Position numbers and translations under genes: made by a program
In this document: one piece after another, positions 1 to 6,754 of the stretch
How the letters are laid out: each line of letters opens with the position of its first letter
How positions within the stretch are numbered: position 1 is the first letter of the stretch
Notes under the pieces: generated by a model
Told to the model about the DNA's origin: nothing
Seen by the model: only the letters and a program-made list of their open reading frames with translations
Databases searched by the model: none
Assembly (NCBI GenBank): GCA_003454835.1
Contig: DMTA01000012.1
Location: forward strand, 1 to 10,191
Direction of reading: 5' to 3'
DNA from: Achromobacter sp.
GTDB taxonomy: Bacteria > Pseudomonadota > Gammaproteobacteria > Burkholderiales > Burkholderiaceae_B
DNA: 10,191 nucleotides

Positions 1-926
1 AAGTCGTCCACGTCTTGCGCCTGTGCTGCGGCTGGGGCGGTTGTTGCGGCCGGGAGCGCCCCGACGGACGCCGCGTCTGTTGACGCCGCCGGTGCTTCGG
101 CTGTTGCAGCCTGCGCGCCGCATGCCGTCCGCAGGCGCGTGCGCAGTTCGAGCGCCTGCGGGTGGGTGGGCGCGAAGGTCAACAGCGCTTCGGTCCACTG
201 CAGCGCTTCGCGAGGCCGCGACCGCGCCGCTTCGATGCCCGCGAGATTGATGTAGGCGTTCATCAGGCGCGGGTTGCACGCGATGGCGCGATGCGCCGCG
301 TCTGCCGCCGCATCGTAGTCACCCAGTTCACCCAGCACGAAGGCGAGGTTGCTGTGTCCTTCGGCGTAGTCGCTCCGCAAGGCGAGCGCCTGGACGTACA
401 ACCGGCGCGCCTCGTCCAGGCGATTCACGCCCACGTACGCGTTACCGAGGTTGTTGAGCGCTTCCGGGCTGTGCGTCTGAAGTTCCACCACCCGCTCAAG
501 ACAATTGACGCTTTCGGCCGAGCGCCCCGCTTCCTGCAGGATGATCCCCAGGTTGTTCCACGCCATGACCAAGCCGGGGTCACGCTTCGTGGCTTGCCGC
601 GCGGCGGCCTCGCCTTCAGCGAGCAGGCCCTGCTGACGGCAGACTTCGGCCAGGTTGCCAAAGTAGACCGCGGGCGCGGCGTCTGCCCGGCATGCCTGGT
701 TGAGCAGTTCAAGCGCCAGCGCCGGCTGGCCGTGCGTATGCGCGATCAGGCCCAGCAGATGGGAGGCTTCGGCCTGTCCCGGCGACGCGGCCAGAATGCG
801 CCGGCACAGGATTTCTGCCTGGGCCGCCTGCCCGGCGCTCCAGTGGGCGTGAGCCTGTCGCAGGGCTTCGGGCAGGGAAAGCAGCTCGCCGGTCGTCGGC
901 GCGGGCGGTGCGGGCTTGGGGGGCAT
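1..926 (-). CDS. Tetratricopeptide-repeat protein, N-terminal 308 residues (3' end outside window)
   Basis: The minus-strand frame is open from ATG at 926 to the left edge with no stop, so only the N-terminal part is seen. After a Pro-rich start (residues 1-12) the protein is almost entirely TPR: about seven 34-residue helical pairs from roughly 20 to 255. The clearest repeats start at W123-N-N-L-G, A156-L-N-N-L-G-N-A-Y and H191-S-N-L-A. From about 270 to the edge the chain becomes an Ala/Thr/Pro-rich linker, suggesting another domain follows. In Proteobacteria such N-terminal TPR blocks often precede an O-GlcNAc-transferase-like (SPINDLY-type) or other glycosyltransferase domain, but that part is not visible. 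No signal peptide is seen. This is the most upstream ATG after an in-frame stop at 986-984, and Shine-Dalgarno support is poor. The gene lies 83 nt downstream of the histidine kinase on the same strand, with no obvious terminator between them; TAGAAT at 987-982 is a possible -10. TPR identity is strong; function is unknown. Confidence 0.85.
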   Translation of the reverse strand, partial: MPPKPAPPAPTTGELLSLPEALRQAHAHWSAGQAAQAEILCRRILAASPGQAEASHLLGLIAHTHGQPALALELLNQACRADAAPAVYFGNLAEVCRQQGLLAEGEAAARQATKRDPGLVMAWNNLGIILQEAGRSAESVNCLERVVELQTHSPEALNNLGNAYVGVNRLDEARRLYVQALALRSDYAEGHSNLAFVLGELGDYDAAADAAHRAIACNPRLMNAYINLAGIEAARSRPREALQWTEALLTFAPTHPQALELRTRLRTACGAQAATAEAPAASTDAASVGALPAATTAPAAAQAQDVDD

Positions 927-1009
927 GGTGAGGCCGGCGGCGGGCGCGCGGGGCGGGCTGTAGGGGACTGTGAAGCGGAGATTCTAGTGCCTTCAAAGGG
1001 GCGTGGCGT

Positions 1010-2368
1010 CTATGCGCCGCGGCGTATCGTCACTCGCAAGCCCGGGCCGAAGTCGCTTTCCGTGTCCCGCATGTCGAATGCAATGCGCATGCCGTGCGCA
1101 TTGGCGATGCGGCGGGCAATGGATACGCCCAGACCGCTGCCTGCTTCCTCATTGCCGGCGGCCCGCAGAAACCGGTCGCCCAGCCGTGGCAGCACCTCGG
1201 GTGCGACGCCCGGCCCCTGGTCGTCGACGGCTATGTGCGAAGGCGTGAATGCCAGGCGCACCCGGCCATGCCGCGGACCGTATCGAATGGCGTTGTCCAG
1301 GATGTTCTTCAGCATGATGACCAAGGCGTCGGCGTCGCCCGCCATGGGAAGCGGCAGGACGCCCGGCGCGGGCCATTCAACCGCGATTTCCACGTCCCGC
1401 CGATTGGCGATCCAGAGGCAATCGCTGACGGCCTGCTCGGCGACGGTGCGCCAGTCCACCGACCCGCCGAAATCGGTGTTCTTGGCGTTGTCCAATCTCG
1501 CCATCGTCAACAGCTGCGAGACCAGACGGTCCAGCCGCTCCATCCCGCGCGTCACGCTGGTTTGCGCCTGGTGCCGCGCGTCCGGGTCTTGCGTGCGCTG
1601 CATCACATCCCATTGCGCCCGCAAGGCGGCCAGCGGCGTGCGCAGTTCGTGTGCGGCGTCCGCGGTCAGCCGGCGCTCTTGTTCGATCAGCGTGCCGACC
1701 CGCGAGAGCAGGCCGTTCATGGAAGTGACCAGCGGCGTGAGTTCGCCCGGCACGCCGGACAGCGGCAAGGGGTTGGCATCGTCCGGGCTGCGCCGCTCCA
1801 GTTCGGAAGACAGCCTGTGCACGGGAGACATCGCCTGCCGCACCGCGTAGATCAGCAGACCGATCAGCACCGGCAGGCCCAACAGCCAGGGCAGGATCTG
1901 GCCCGCCACATAGGCGATCACCAGGTCGTCACGTTCTCCGACGCGTTGTCCAACCGCGACCCGCGTCTGGCCGGAGGGACCGTCCAGGTAAAAGAGCCGC
2001 CAGGATTCCCCGTTGACGATGCTTTCCGCAAATCCTTCGCGGCCTTCGTTCCGGGGAAACTGCATGGCTTCGGGGTCCAGCACCAGCGGGGCGTGCGAAC
2101 CGCGCCATATGGCCACCGACAGATCGCCGAGGCCGGCATCCCCAGCACTGTCCGACGAGGGCAAGGGGGCGAGCGTCGGCTGTGTCTGGGCGGAAGGGGG
2201 AATCAGCGTAGAGATGACGAGGGTCTGCTGCGCCAGGCGCACCATGTCGGTGTCGTAGAGCTCATTGATCTCGTGGGCGGCGCGCCAATACGTGCCCGCG
2301 ATGGTGATGAGCCACGCGAATGGCGCCGCCAGCAGGACGGCGATGATCAGGCGGCGTTGCAATGTCAT
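1010..2368 (-). CDS. Two-component sensor histidine kinase, QseC/PmrB-like
   Basis: This 452-residue inner-membrane kinase senses an unidentified periplasmic cue and phosphorylates the response regulator encoded just upstream. In order it has: a first membrane segment (about 7-28); a periplasmic sensor region (about 30-149) resembling the 2CSK_N domain of QseC-type kinases; a second membrane segment (about 151-177); a HAMP-like linker; and the dimerisation helix with the H-box A238-A-H-E-L-R-T-P, in which His240 is the phospho-acceptor. The catalytic domain has the N-box (N355-I-L-D-N359), the G1 box (D383-Q-G-P-G) and the G2 box (G410-S-G-L-G). All catalytic motifs are intact and the length is normal for the family. 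The start ATG overlaps the regulator stop (ATGA, 2368-2365), so the two are translationally coupled. Membership of the QseC/PmrB/TctE branch is by resemblance; the stimulus cannot be read from sequence. Confidence 0.93.
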   Translation of the reverse strand: MTLQRRLIIAVLLAAPFAWLITIAGTYWRAAHEINELYDTDMVRLAQQTLVISTLIPPSAQTQPTLAPLPSSDSAGDAGLGDLSVAIWRGSHAPLVLDPEAMQFPRNEGREGFAESIVNGESWRLFYLDGPSGQTRVAVGQRVGERDDLVIAYVAGQILPWLLGLPVLIGLLIYAVRQAMSPVHRLSSELERRSPDDANPLPLSGVPGELTPLVTSMNGLLSRVGTLIEQERRLTADAAHELRTPLAALRAQWDVMQRTQDPDARHQAQTSVTRGMERLDRLVSQLLTMARLDNAKNTDFGGSVDWRTVAEQAVSDCLWIANRRDVEIAVEWPAPGVLPLPMAGDADALVIMLKNILDNAIRYGPRHGRVRLAFTPSHIAVDDQGPGVAPEVLPRLGDRFLRAAGNEEAGSGLGVSIARRIANAHGMRIAFDMRDTESDFGPGLRVTIRRGA

Positions 2369-3036
2369 GAGTCGGCTTCCACCTGGCCCAGGGCGTAACC
2401 CGAACCCCGCACGGTGCGCACGATTTTCGGGTGAATCTTTTTGCGCAAATGGTGCACGAACACCTCAAGCGCGTTGCTTTCGAGCTCGGCCTCCCAGTCG
2501 TAAAGCTTGTCGCGGATGAAATCGCGCGTCAGCACGCGATTGGGATGCGTGAGGAACAGCTCCAGCAGCAGGGCTTCGCGCGTTGTGAGGTCCACCTTCT
2601 GGCCTTTCCAATGCACTTCGTGCAGCGCAGGGTGGTAGTCAAGGTCCCCATGACGCCAGACGGGCTCGGGCTTGCCGGCGACGCGCCGCGTCACCGCGCG
2701 CAGGCGTGCCGCCAGTTCATCCAGGGTGATGGGTTTGATGAGGTAATCGTCCGCGCCGGCATCCAGGCCTGCGATGCGGCTTGAAACCGCCTCGCGCGCC
2801 GTCAGGATGACAACTGGCACGGTGCGGCCATCGCGGCGCCAGCGGTTGAGCAGGGAAACGCCGTCTTCTCCCGGCAGCCCGAGATCGAGAACAACAGCGT
2901 CGTAATGCACGACGCTGATCGCCTGGTCTCCTTCCCGGCTGCTGGTGAACCAATCGACGGCATAGCCCAGAAGCCGTAAGCCGGACTTCAGGCCATCACC
3001 AATGAGGGGGTCGTCTTCAATGATGAGAATTCTCAT
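2365..3036 (-). CDS. OmpR-family response regulator, QseB/PmrA-like
   Basis: This 223-residue DNA-binding regulator is the partner of the adjacent histidine kinase. The receiver domain (about 1-115) has the acidic pair D8-D9, phospho-acceptor D51 in V-V-L-D-L-G-L-P-G, T79 and K101 in K-P-I-T, so it looks fully active. The C-terminal winged helix (about 125-220) ends with the typical N188-A-L-E-V-F-V-H-H-L-R-K-K recognition helix and R-G-S-G-Y-A-L wing of the QseB/PmrA/TctD group. It is the first gene of the kinase operon; its stop overlaps the kinase ATG. Upstream are a purine-rich weak ribosome site (GAGAGA) and an operator-like TTAA direct repeat about 46 nt before the ATG, suggesting autoregulation. 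It is divergent from the five-gene operon at 3150 and is that operon's most likely regulator (inference). Confidence 0.94.
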   Translation of the reverse strand: MRILIIEDDPLIGDGLKSGLRLLGYAVDWFTSSREGDQAISVVHYDAVVLDLGLPGEDGVSLLNRWRRDGRTVPVVILTAREAVSSRIAGLDAGADDYLIKPITLDELAARLRAVTRRVAGKPEPVWRHGDLDYHPALHEVHWKGQKVDLTTREALLLELFLTHPNRVLTRDFIRDKLYDWEAELESNALEVFVHHLRKKIHPKIVRTVRGSGYALGQVEADS

Positions 3037-3149
3037 TTATCGTCTCTCGCCGTGCAGGGCTGAGATTAGCACCGCGGGGCGGTTAATTTCTCATTAAGGT
3101 TCCATGCCTAAGCTGCGCTCCATCGTATCGGGAAAATCAGCGCTCAAGC
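3037..3149. promoter_or_regulatory. Divergent promoter region between regulator gene and biosynthetic operon
   Basis: This 113-bp spacer must hold the promoters for the leftward regulator/kinase pair and the rightward five-gene operon. Leftward, TAATCT (3068-3063) preceded by TGC is a candidate extended -10. Rightward, TAAGCT (3109-3114) is a much weaker candidate. With 17-bp spacers both predicted -35 hexamers fall on the same bases, 3086-3091, which match the sigma-70 consensus poorly in either direction and lie inside the TTAA repeat. Poor -35 elements covered by an operator are typical of promoters needing an OmpR-type activator. The -10 calls are tentative (about 3 of 6 matches each). 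Confidence 0.45.
3082..3098. promoter_or_regulatory. Putative PmrA/QseB-type operator (TTAA direct repeat, 11-bp period)
   Basis: Plus strand reads GTTAAT-TTCTC-ATTAAG; minus strand reads CTTAAT-GAGAA-ATTAAC. Two TTAA cores are spaced 11 bp apart, one helical turn, with a 5-bp spacer. This is the architecture of the known PmrA box (YTTAAK-N5-YTTAAK); the minus strand gives one perfect hexamer and one four-of-six hexamer. It lies between the divergent start codons, beside a gene for a regulator of that same subfamily. Such AT-rich cores are rare in the surrounding GC-rich DNA. Binding is inferred. Confidence 0.55.
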
Positions 3150-3788
3150 ATGGACCACCGCATGCCCCACAACAAATGTTTCGCCCCGTCCGCCTGGACG
3201 GCGATGGCCGCGCGGCCTCGGGAGGTGCCAGCCACGCTGCACATCCATCCCATCGACGATCCGATGCGCGCGCGGATCGAAACCTACATTCACCAACGTT
3301 ATCAACAACGCTTCGGCGCCCGGCTGACCGAGTGGCTGCCCACTCTGGTCAGCGTGCAGAGAGACGGCGAGATCCTGGCGGCCGCGGGCTATCGCAGCGC
3401 AACCGACCCGCTTTTTCTGGAGCGCTATCTGTCCGCACCCATCGAGCAGTATCTGCGAGACCAAGGCGCGCCCGTTGCACGCAGCCTTATCGTTGAAGCC
3501 GGCCAGTTCGCCGCCGTCCGACCTGGCGGCGGCAGGTTGCTGGTGCCGCTTCTGGTTAGGCATCTGCACGCCGAGGGATTCGACTGGGCTGTCAGCACGC
3601 TCACCATCGAATTGCATCATCTGTTCCGGCGGATGGGGCTGGCGCATCAGCCAATCTCGGCAGCGACTTCCGACCACCTGGACGAAGCGGACCGCGAGGA
3701 TTGGGGCAATTACTACGCGCATGCGCCGACGGTGTTCGCTGGCCGGCTCAATGCCATTCTTGGCCGTCTTCCGGAGCGCGACGAATGA
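3150..3788 (+). CDS. Thermostable hemolysin (T_hemolysin, PF12261-like) family protein; LuxI/GNAT-like fold
   Basis: This 212-residue protein matches my recollection of the family named after Vibrio delta-VPH thermostable hemolysin, with G80-Y-R-S-A, P87-L-F-L-E-R-Y-L and a C-terminal W-G-N-Y-Y-x3-P-x-V segment (185-194). It has no signal peptide, membrane helix or pore-forming stretch. Its layout instead resembles acyl-homoserine-lactone synthases: R-Y-Q-Q-R-F-G near 50-56; E116-A-G-Q-F-A where LuxI proteins have E-x-S-R-F; a helix at 129-142; then a strand and L158-F-R-R-M-G-L corresponding to the LuxI L-x-R-R-x-G-W segment. An acyltransferase role in the cytoplasm is therefore more plausible than lysis (inference). 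It opens the five-gene operon and its TGA overlaps the ligase ATG. The start is uncertain: ATGs at 3150, 3162 and 3204 are in frame and none has a good ribosome site; 3204 would give 194 residues, starting closer to the conserved region. Confidence 0.82.
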   Translation: MDHRMPHNKCFAPSAWTAMAARPREVPATLHIHPIDDPMRARIETYIHQRYQQRFGARLTEWLPTLVSVQRDGEILAAAGYRSATDPLFLERYLSAPIEQYLRDQGAPVARSLIVEAGQFAAVRPGGGRLLVPLLVRHLHAEGFDWAVSTLTIELHHLFRRMGLAHQPISAATSDHLDEADREDWGNYYAHAPTVFAGRLNAILGRLPERDE

Positions 3789-5278
3789 ACGTGTCCGACT
3801 TCTTTGCGCTATTGAAGGAACCCGCGCGTGCGCGCGCATTGGCAGTCCAGGCGCCGGCTGAGGGGCCGGATTACGCCGCGCTGATCGGCCGTGTGGACAA
3901 GCTCGCCGAAGGCCTCGCGGAACGCGGAGCGACGGTTGTCGCCTCGCTGATGGACAACGGCCTTGAGTGGATCGTGCTGGATCTTGCCTGCCTTCAAGCG
4001 GGCGTGGTGCACGTGCCCCTGCCGCTGTTTTTCACGCCCAGCCAGTGGCGCGAGACCTTGGATGCGGCAGGGGTGAACGCCGTCGTCGGACCTGCATCCT
4101 TACAGCCCTTGCTGCTGGCCTTCGGTTTCGAGATCGCCGCGCACTGGCAGGGCCACACGGCGCTGTTCCGGCGCGTTTTCGTCAAGGTGCCGTTGCCCGC
4201 TGGAACGGCAAAGATCACCTTTACGTCCGGGTCGACCGGCAGTCCGAAAGGCGTGTGCCTGGGCGCGGCCGAAATGCTGGCGGTGGCGGCCGGTCTGGCA
4301 GCGGCCACGCAGCCGCTTGGCATTCACCGCCATTTCACCGCACTGCCCTTGCCGGTTTTGCTGGAGAACATCGCGGGCGTCTACGCGCCTCTGATCGAGG
4401 GCGCCGCGATCTGCGTCAACCCGTTGAAGGACGTCGGGCTTCAAGGATCGTCGCGCTTCGATCCGGCCGTGTTTCATCAAGCCCTCGTGGCGGGCCGCGC
4501 GCAAAGCGTCATCGTGTTGCCTCAGATGTTGCGCGCGTATGCGGGCTGGCTGGGGGCGGCAGGTATCCCTGGCCCCGAGACGCTGCGTTTTGTCGCGGTG
4601 GGCGGCGCGGCAGTGGGAAGTGATCTGCTGGAAAGCGCTCGTACGCTGGGGATACCCGCTTATGAAGGCTACGGACTTTCGGAGGCCTGTTCGGTACAGA
4701 CCCTGAATCTGCCCGATGCGGATTGTCCCGGTTCGGCGGGCCGCCCCTTGCCTCATGCGCGCGTACGCGTGGCCGCCGACGGTGAAATCGAAGTGGCCGG
4801 CGCGCTTGCGCTCGGATATCTGGGGCAGCCCGCGATTCCCTCAACGTGGCTGCCGACAGGCGACCTGGGGCGTATCGACGAAGCCGGATTTCTGCATATC
4901 CGGGGACGAAAAAAGAATGTGCTGATTACCGGATATGGCCGCAATGTGTCGCCCGAATGGGTCGAGTTGCGCTTGGCGAACCAGCGCGTCATTGCCCAAT
5001 GTGTGGTGCTGGGCGAAGGGCAGGCGGCGCTGGGCGCCGTGATCTGGCCGTTGGGCAATCCCCCCGATGACGCCATCCAGGCGTGCGTCGACCAGGTCAA
5101 CCTCGGGTTGCCGGACTATGCCCGGATAGGGGCCTGGGTGCGCGCGCGGGCTGAGTTTTCTTCCACCAGCGGTCTGGCGACCGTGAACGGGCGCCCGCGT
5201 CGACAAGCGGTCGCCGAACTGCATGCCGATCTTTTTTCCGCGGGTTTCCGCTCAACCGTTGATGTAGACCCATCATGA
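3785..5278 (+). CDS. AMP-dependent synthetase/ligase (ANL superfamily, acyl-CoA synthetase-like)
   Basis: This 497-residue cytoplasmic enzyme is predicted to activate a carboxylic acid with ATP to an acyl-adenylate and pass it to CoA or another acceptor. Visible motifs: A3 P-loop F146-T-S-G-S-T-G-S-P-K-G; A5 Y293-E-G-Y-G-L-S-E; A7 T358-G-D; A8 hinge G374-R-K-K-N-V-L-I-T-G-Y-G-R-N-V-S-P, closest in style to long-chain acyl-CoA synthetases. At the A10 position the usual N/S-G-K reads N468-G-R470-P-R-R, so the adenylation lysine appears to be replaced by arginine. The start chosen is ATG 3785, which forms an ATGA overlap with the preceding stop; the frame stays open upstream but that part overlaps the previous gene and reads as non-coding. 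The stop overlaps the next start (ATGA, 5275-5278). No carrier-protein gene is present, so CoA, or direct transfer, is the likely acceptor. The substrate cannot be predicted. Confidence 0.9.
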   Translation: MNVSDFFALLKEPARARALAVQAPAEGPDYAALIGRVDKLAEGLAERGATVVASLMDNGLEWIVLDLACLQAGVVHVPLPLFFTPSQWRETLDAAGVNAVVGPASLQPLLLAFGFEIAAHWQGHTALFRRVFVKVPLPAGTAKITFTSGSTGSPKGVCLGAAEMLAVAAGLAAATQPLGIHRHFTALPLPVLLENIAGVYAPLIEGAAICVNPLKDVGLQGSSRFDPAVFHQALVAGRAQSVIVLPQMLRAYAGWLGAAGIPGPETLRFVAVGGAAVGSDLLESARTLGIPAYEGYGLSEACSVQTLNLPDADCPGSAGRPLPHARVRVAADGEIEVAGALALGYLGQPAIPSTWLPTGDLGRIDEAGFLHIRGRKKNVLITGYGRNVSPEWVELRLANQRVIAQCVVLGEGQAALGAVIWPLGNPPDDAIQACVDQVNLGLPDYARIGAWVRARAEFSSTSGLATVNGRPRRQAVAELHADLFSAGFRSTVDVDPS

Positions 5279-5946
5279 CTTTTTTCGAACAGTTGCTTGA
5301 TCAGACGCGCGAGGCCCGCGAGGCTCTGGTGACCACGCCCATCATCCAGGATTGCCTTCGCGGACAGGTCGCGCGGCCTGCCTATGCGGCGTTTCTGCGC
5401 GAAGCCTATCACCACGTCAGCCACACCGTGCCGCTGATGCACGCGTGCCGCGCACGCATGCCCGCCCGACTGGCGTGGATGCAGCCCGCGCTCGATGAGT
5501 ACATCGAGGAGGAGACGGGCCACGATGCCTGGATTCTCAATGACCTGCACGCATTGGGGCACGAGGCGGATGATGTGCGCCGCGCCGGTCCCGGGCCCGC
5601 CACCGAGGTCATGGTGGCCTACGCCTACGACACCATCGCGCGCAAGAATCCGGTTGGATTTTTCGGCATGGTGCATGTGCTGGAAGGAACCAGCGTCACG
5701 CTGGCCTTGAACGCCGCCGACCAGATCCAGCGCGCGCTGGCGCTGCCGCCAAGCGCCTTCAGCTATCTGCGGTCTCACGGCACGCTGGATCAGGAGCACA
5801 CCGCGCACTTCGCCGATCTGGTGAACCGCCTGGACGATGACGCCGACCGGGACGCCGTGGTCCACGCCGCCAACATGTTCTATGGACTTTACGGGGCGAT
5901 CTTTCGCGCTCTGCCGCGCTCGTCATCGCAAGAGGCGGTCGCATGA
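5275..5946 (+). CDS. Heme-oxygenase-like diiron oxidase / TenA-like iron-containing redox enzyme
   Basis: This 223-residue all-helical protein has the pattern of the TenA/heme-oxygenase-like fold. It carries candidate metal ligands typical of diiron members (HDO type, such as UndA, CADD and SznF): E43/H46 in R-E-A-Y-H-H, E80-T-G-H83 in Y-I-E-E-E-T-G-H-D-A-W, E137 in H-V-L-E-G-T-S, and H168-x3-D172-x2-H175 in S-H-G-T-L-D-Q-E-H. The E-x2-H spacing and the roughly 57-residue step to the next Glu fit UndA-like enzymes. The thiaminase catalytic cysteine context is not evident, so TenA thiamin salvage is unlikely and no thiamin genes are nearby. The enzyme would use O2 to oxidise, desaturate or fragment a substrate, perhaps one activated by the upstream ligase (inference). 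It overlaps both neighbours by ATGA, so coupled translation is expected. Fold assignment is firm; chemistry is unknown. Confidence 0.82.
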   Translation: MTFFEQLLDQTREAREALVTTPIIQDCLRGQVARPAYAAFLREAYHHVSHTVPLMHACRARMPARLAWMQPALDEYIEEETGHDAWILNDLHALGHEADDVRRAGPGPATEVMVAYAYDTIARKNPVGFFGMVHVLEGTSVTLALNAADQIQRALALPPSAFSYLRSHGTLDQEHTAHFADLVNRLDDDADRDAVVHAANMFYGLYGAIFRALPRSSSQEAVA

Positions 5947-6752
5947 GCCCGCGCGATGCCTCCGTCGTATTGACGGGCGCCGCCGGCGGTCTGGGAAGCG
6001 CGATCGCGCGCAGACTCTTTGCTGAAGGCGCGAGCCTGCTGCTGGTCGGGCGCAGCGAAGCGCCCTTGCTGGCGCTGGCCCAGTCGCTGAGCGCCGGGGC
6101 GCGCGATCGGGCACGCGTGGATGCGCTGGTGGTGGATGTGACGACCGACGCCGGCCGCAACGCGGTCTCCGATGCCGCTGGCGCGAGGAATGCCAACGTG
6201 CTCATCAACAATGCGGCGTTGGCCGCTTTCGGGCCCGCGCAATCCCTGCAGACGGAAGCGCTGCGCCAGCTCATGGACACCAATGTCGTTGCGCCCATGA
6301 TGCTGACCGCCAGCATGCTGCCGCTGCTGCTGGCTCAGCCGCGCGCGCAGGTGCTGAACATCGGATCGACGTTGGGCAGCCTGGGCGTGCCAGGGTTTTC
6401 CGCCTATGCGGCAAGCAAGGCCGCGCTTCGGATGTACTCCGAAACCTTGCGCCGCGAACTGGCCGACTCGTCCGTCCGGGTGCAGTACTACGCGCCGCGG
6501 GCGATCGACACGCCGTTCAACTCGGCCGAGGTCCTGGCGTTCAACAAAGAGACCGATTCGGCCAGCGATAGCCCGGAAGAAATCGCGCGGGCCGTATCGC
6601 GCATGCTGCAGCGCGAGTCGCGCCAAGGCTTTGCAGGCGGAATCGAATCCGTCGCGGCGCGGTTGAACGGTCTTTGTCCTGAATGGTTCGATGGCGCGTT
6701 TGCAAAGCACCGCCGCGCCTTGATGTCGTTGAAATTTCCCACTGGAGCCTAG
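5943..6752 (+). CDS. Short-chain dehydrogenase/reductase (classical SDR)
   Basis: This 269-residue NAD(P)-dependent oxidoreductase has a complete classical SDR signature: dinucleotide-binding T11-G-A-A-G-G-L-G near the N-terminus; R37 after the second strand, which could favour NADP; D65 in V-V-D-V; N89-N-A-A (usually NNAG); N114; catalytic S142 in N-I-G-S; and Y155-x3-K159. The start ATG overlaps the oxidase stop (ATGA, 5943-5946). In the operon it would reduce a ketone or acyl-derived carbonyl, or oxidise an alcohol, on the pathway intermediate. The substrate-binding C-terminus (about 185-269) gives no specific clue. Start and end are well supported by the overlap upstream and the gene 2 nt downstream. 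Confidence 0.93.
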   Translation: MSPRDASVVLTGAAGGLGSAIARRLFAEGASLLLVGRSEAPLLALAQSLSAGARDRARVDALVVDVTTDAGRNAVSDAAGARNANVLINNAALAAFGPAQSLQTEALRQLMDTNVVAPMMLTASMLPLLLAQPRAQVLNIGSTLGSLGVPGFSAYAASKAALRMYSETLRRELADSSVRVQYYAPRAIDTPFNSAEVLAFNKETDSASDSPEEIARAVSRMLQRESRQGFAGGIESVAARLNGLCPEWFDGAFAKHRRALMSLKFPTGA

Positions 6753-6754
6753 TC

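Noticed and set aside
972..998. Possible sigma-54 promoter (GGCAC on the minus strand) before the TPR gene.
   Set aside because: The -12 GC element is missing at the required spacing.
162..1850. A 562-codon open frame on the plus strand across the TPR and kinase genes, and a similar one at 1094-2398.
   Set aside because: Both are opposite-strand shadows common in GC-rich DNA. Their translations are Arg/Pro/Gln-rich without domains, while the minus strand encodes clear TPR and kinase motifs.
3701..3784. Longer N-terminal extension of the ligase starting at 3701.
   Set aside because: It lies wholly within the preceding gene, reads as non-family sequence, and ATG 3785 forms the same ATGA overlap used at the next junctions.
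5275..5946. Annotation as TenA thiaminase or transcriptional activator.
   Set aside because: No catalytic Cys context and no thiamin genes nearby; the metal-ligand pattern favours a diiron oxidase.
6683..6754. Upstream start for the exported TPR protein at 6683.
   Set aside because: It overlaps the end of the SDR gene and would bury the signal peptide; ATG 6755 has a well-spaced GGAG and a proper signal sequence.
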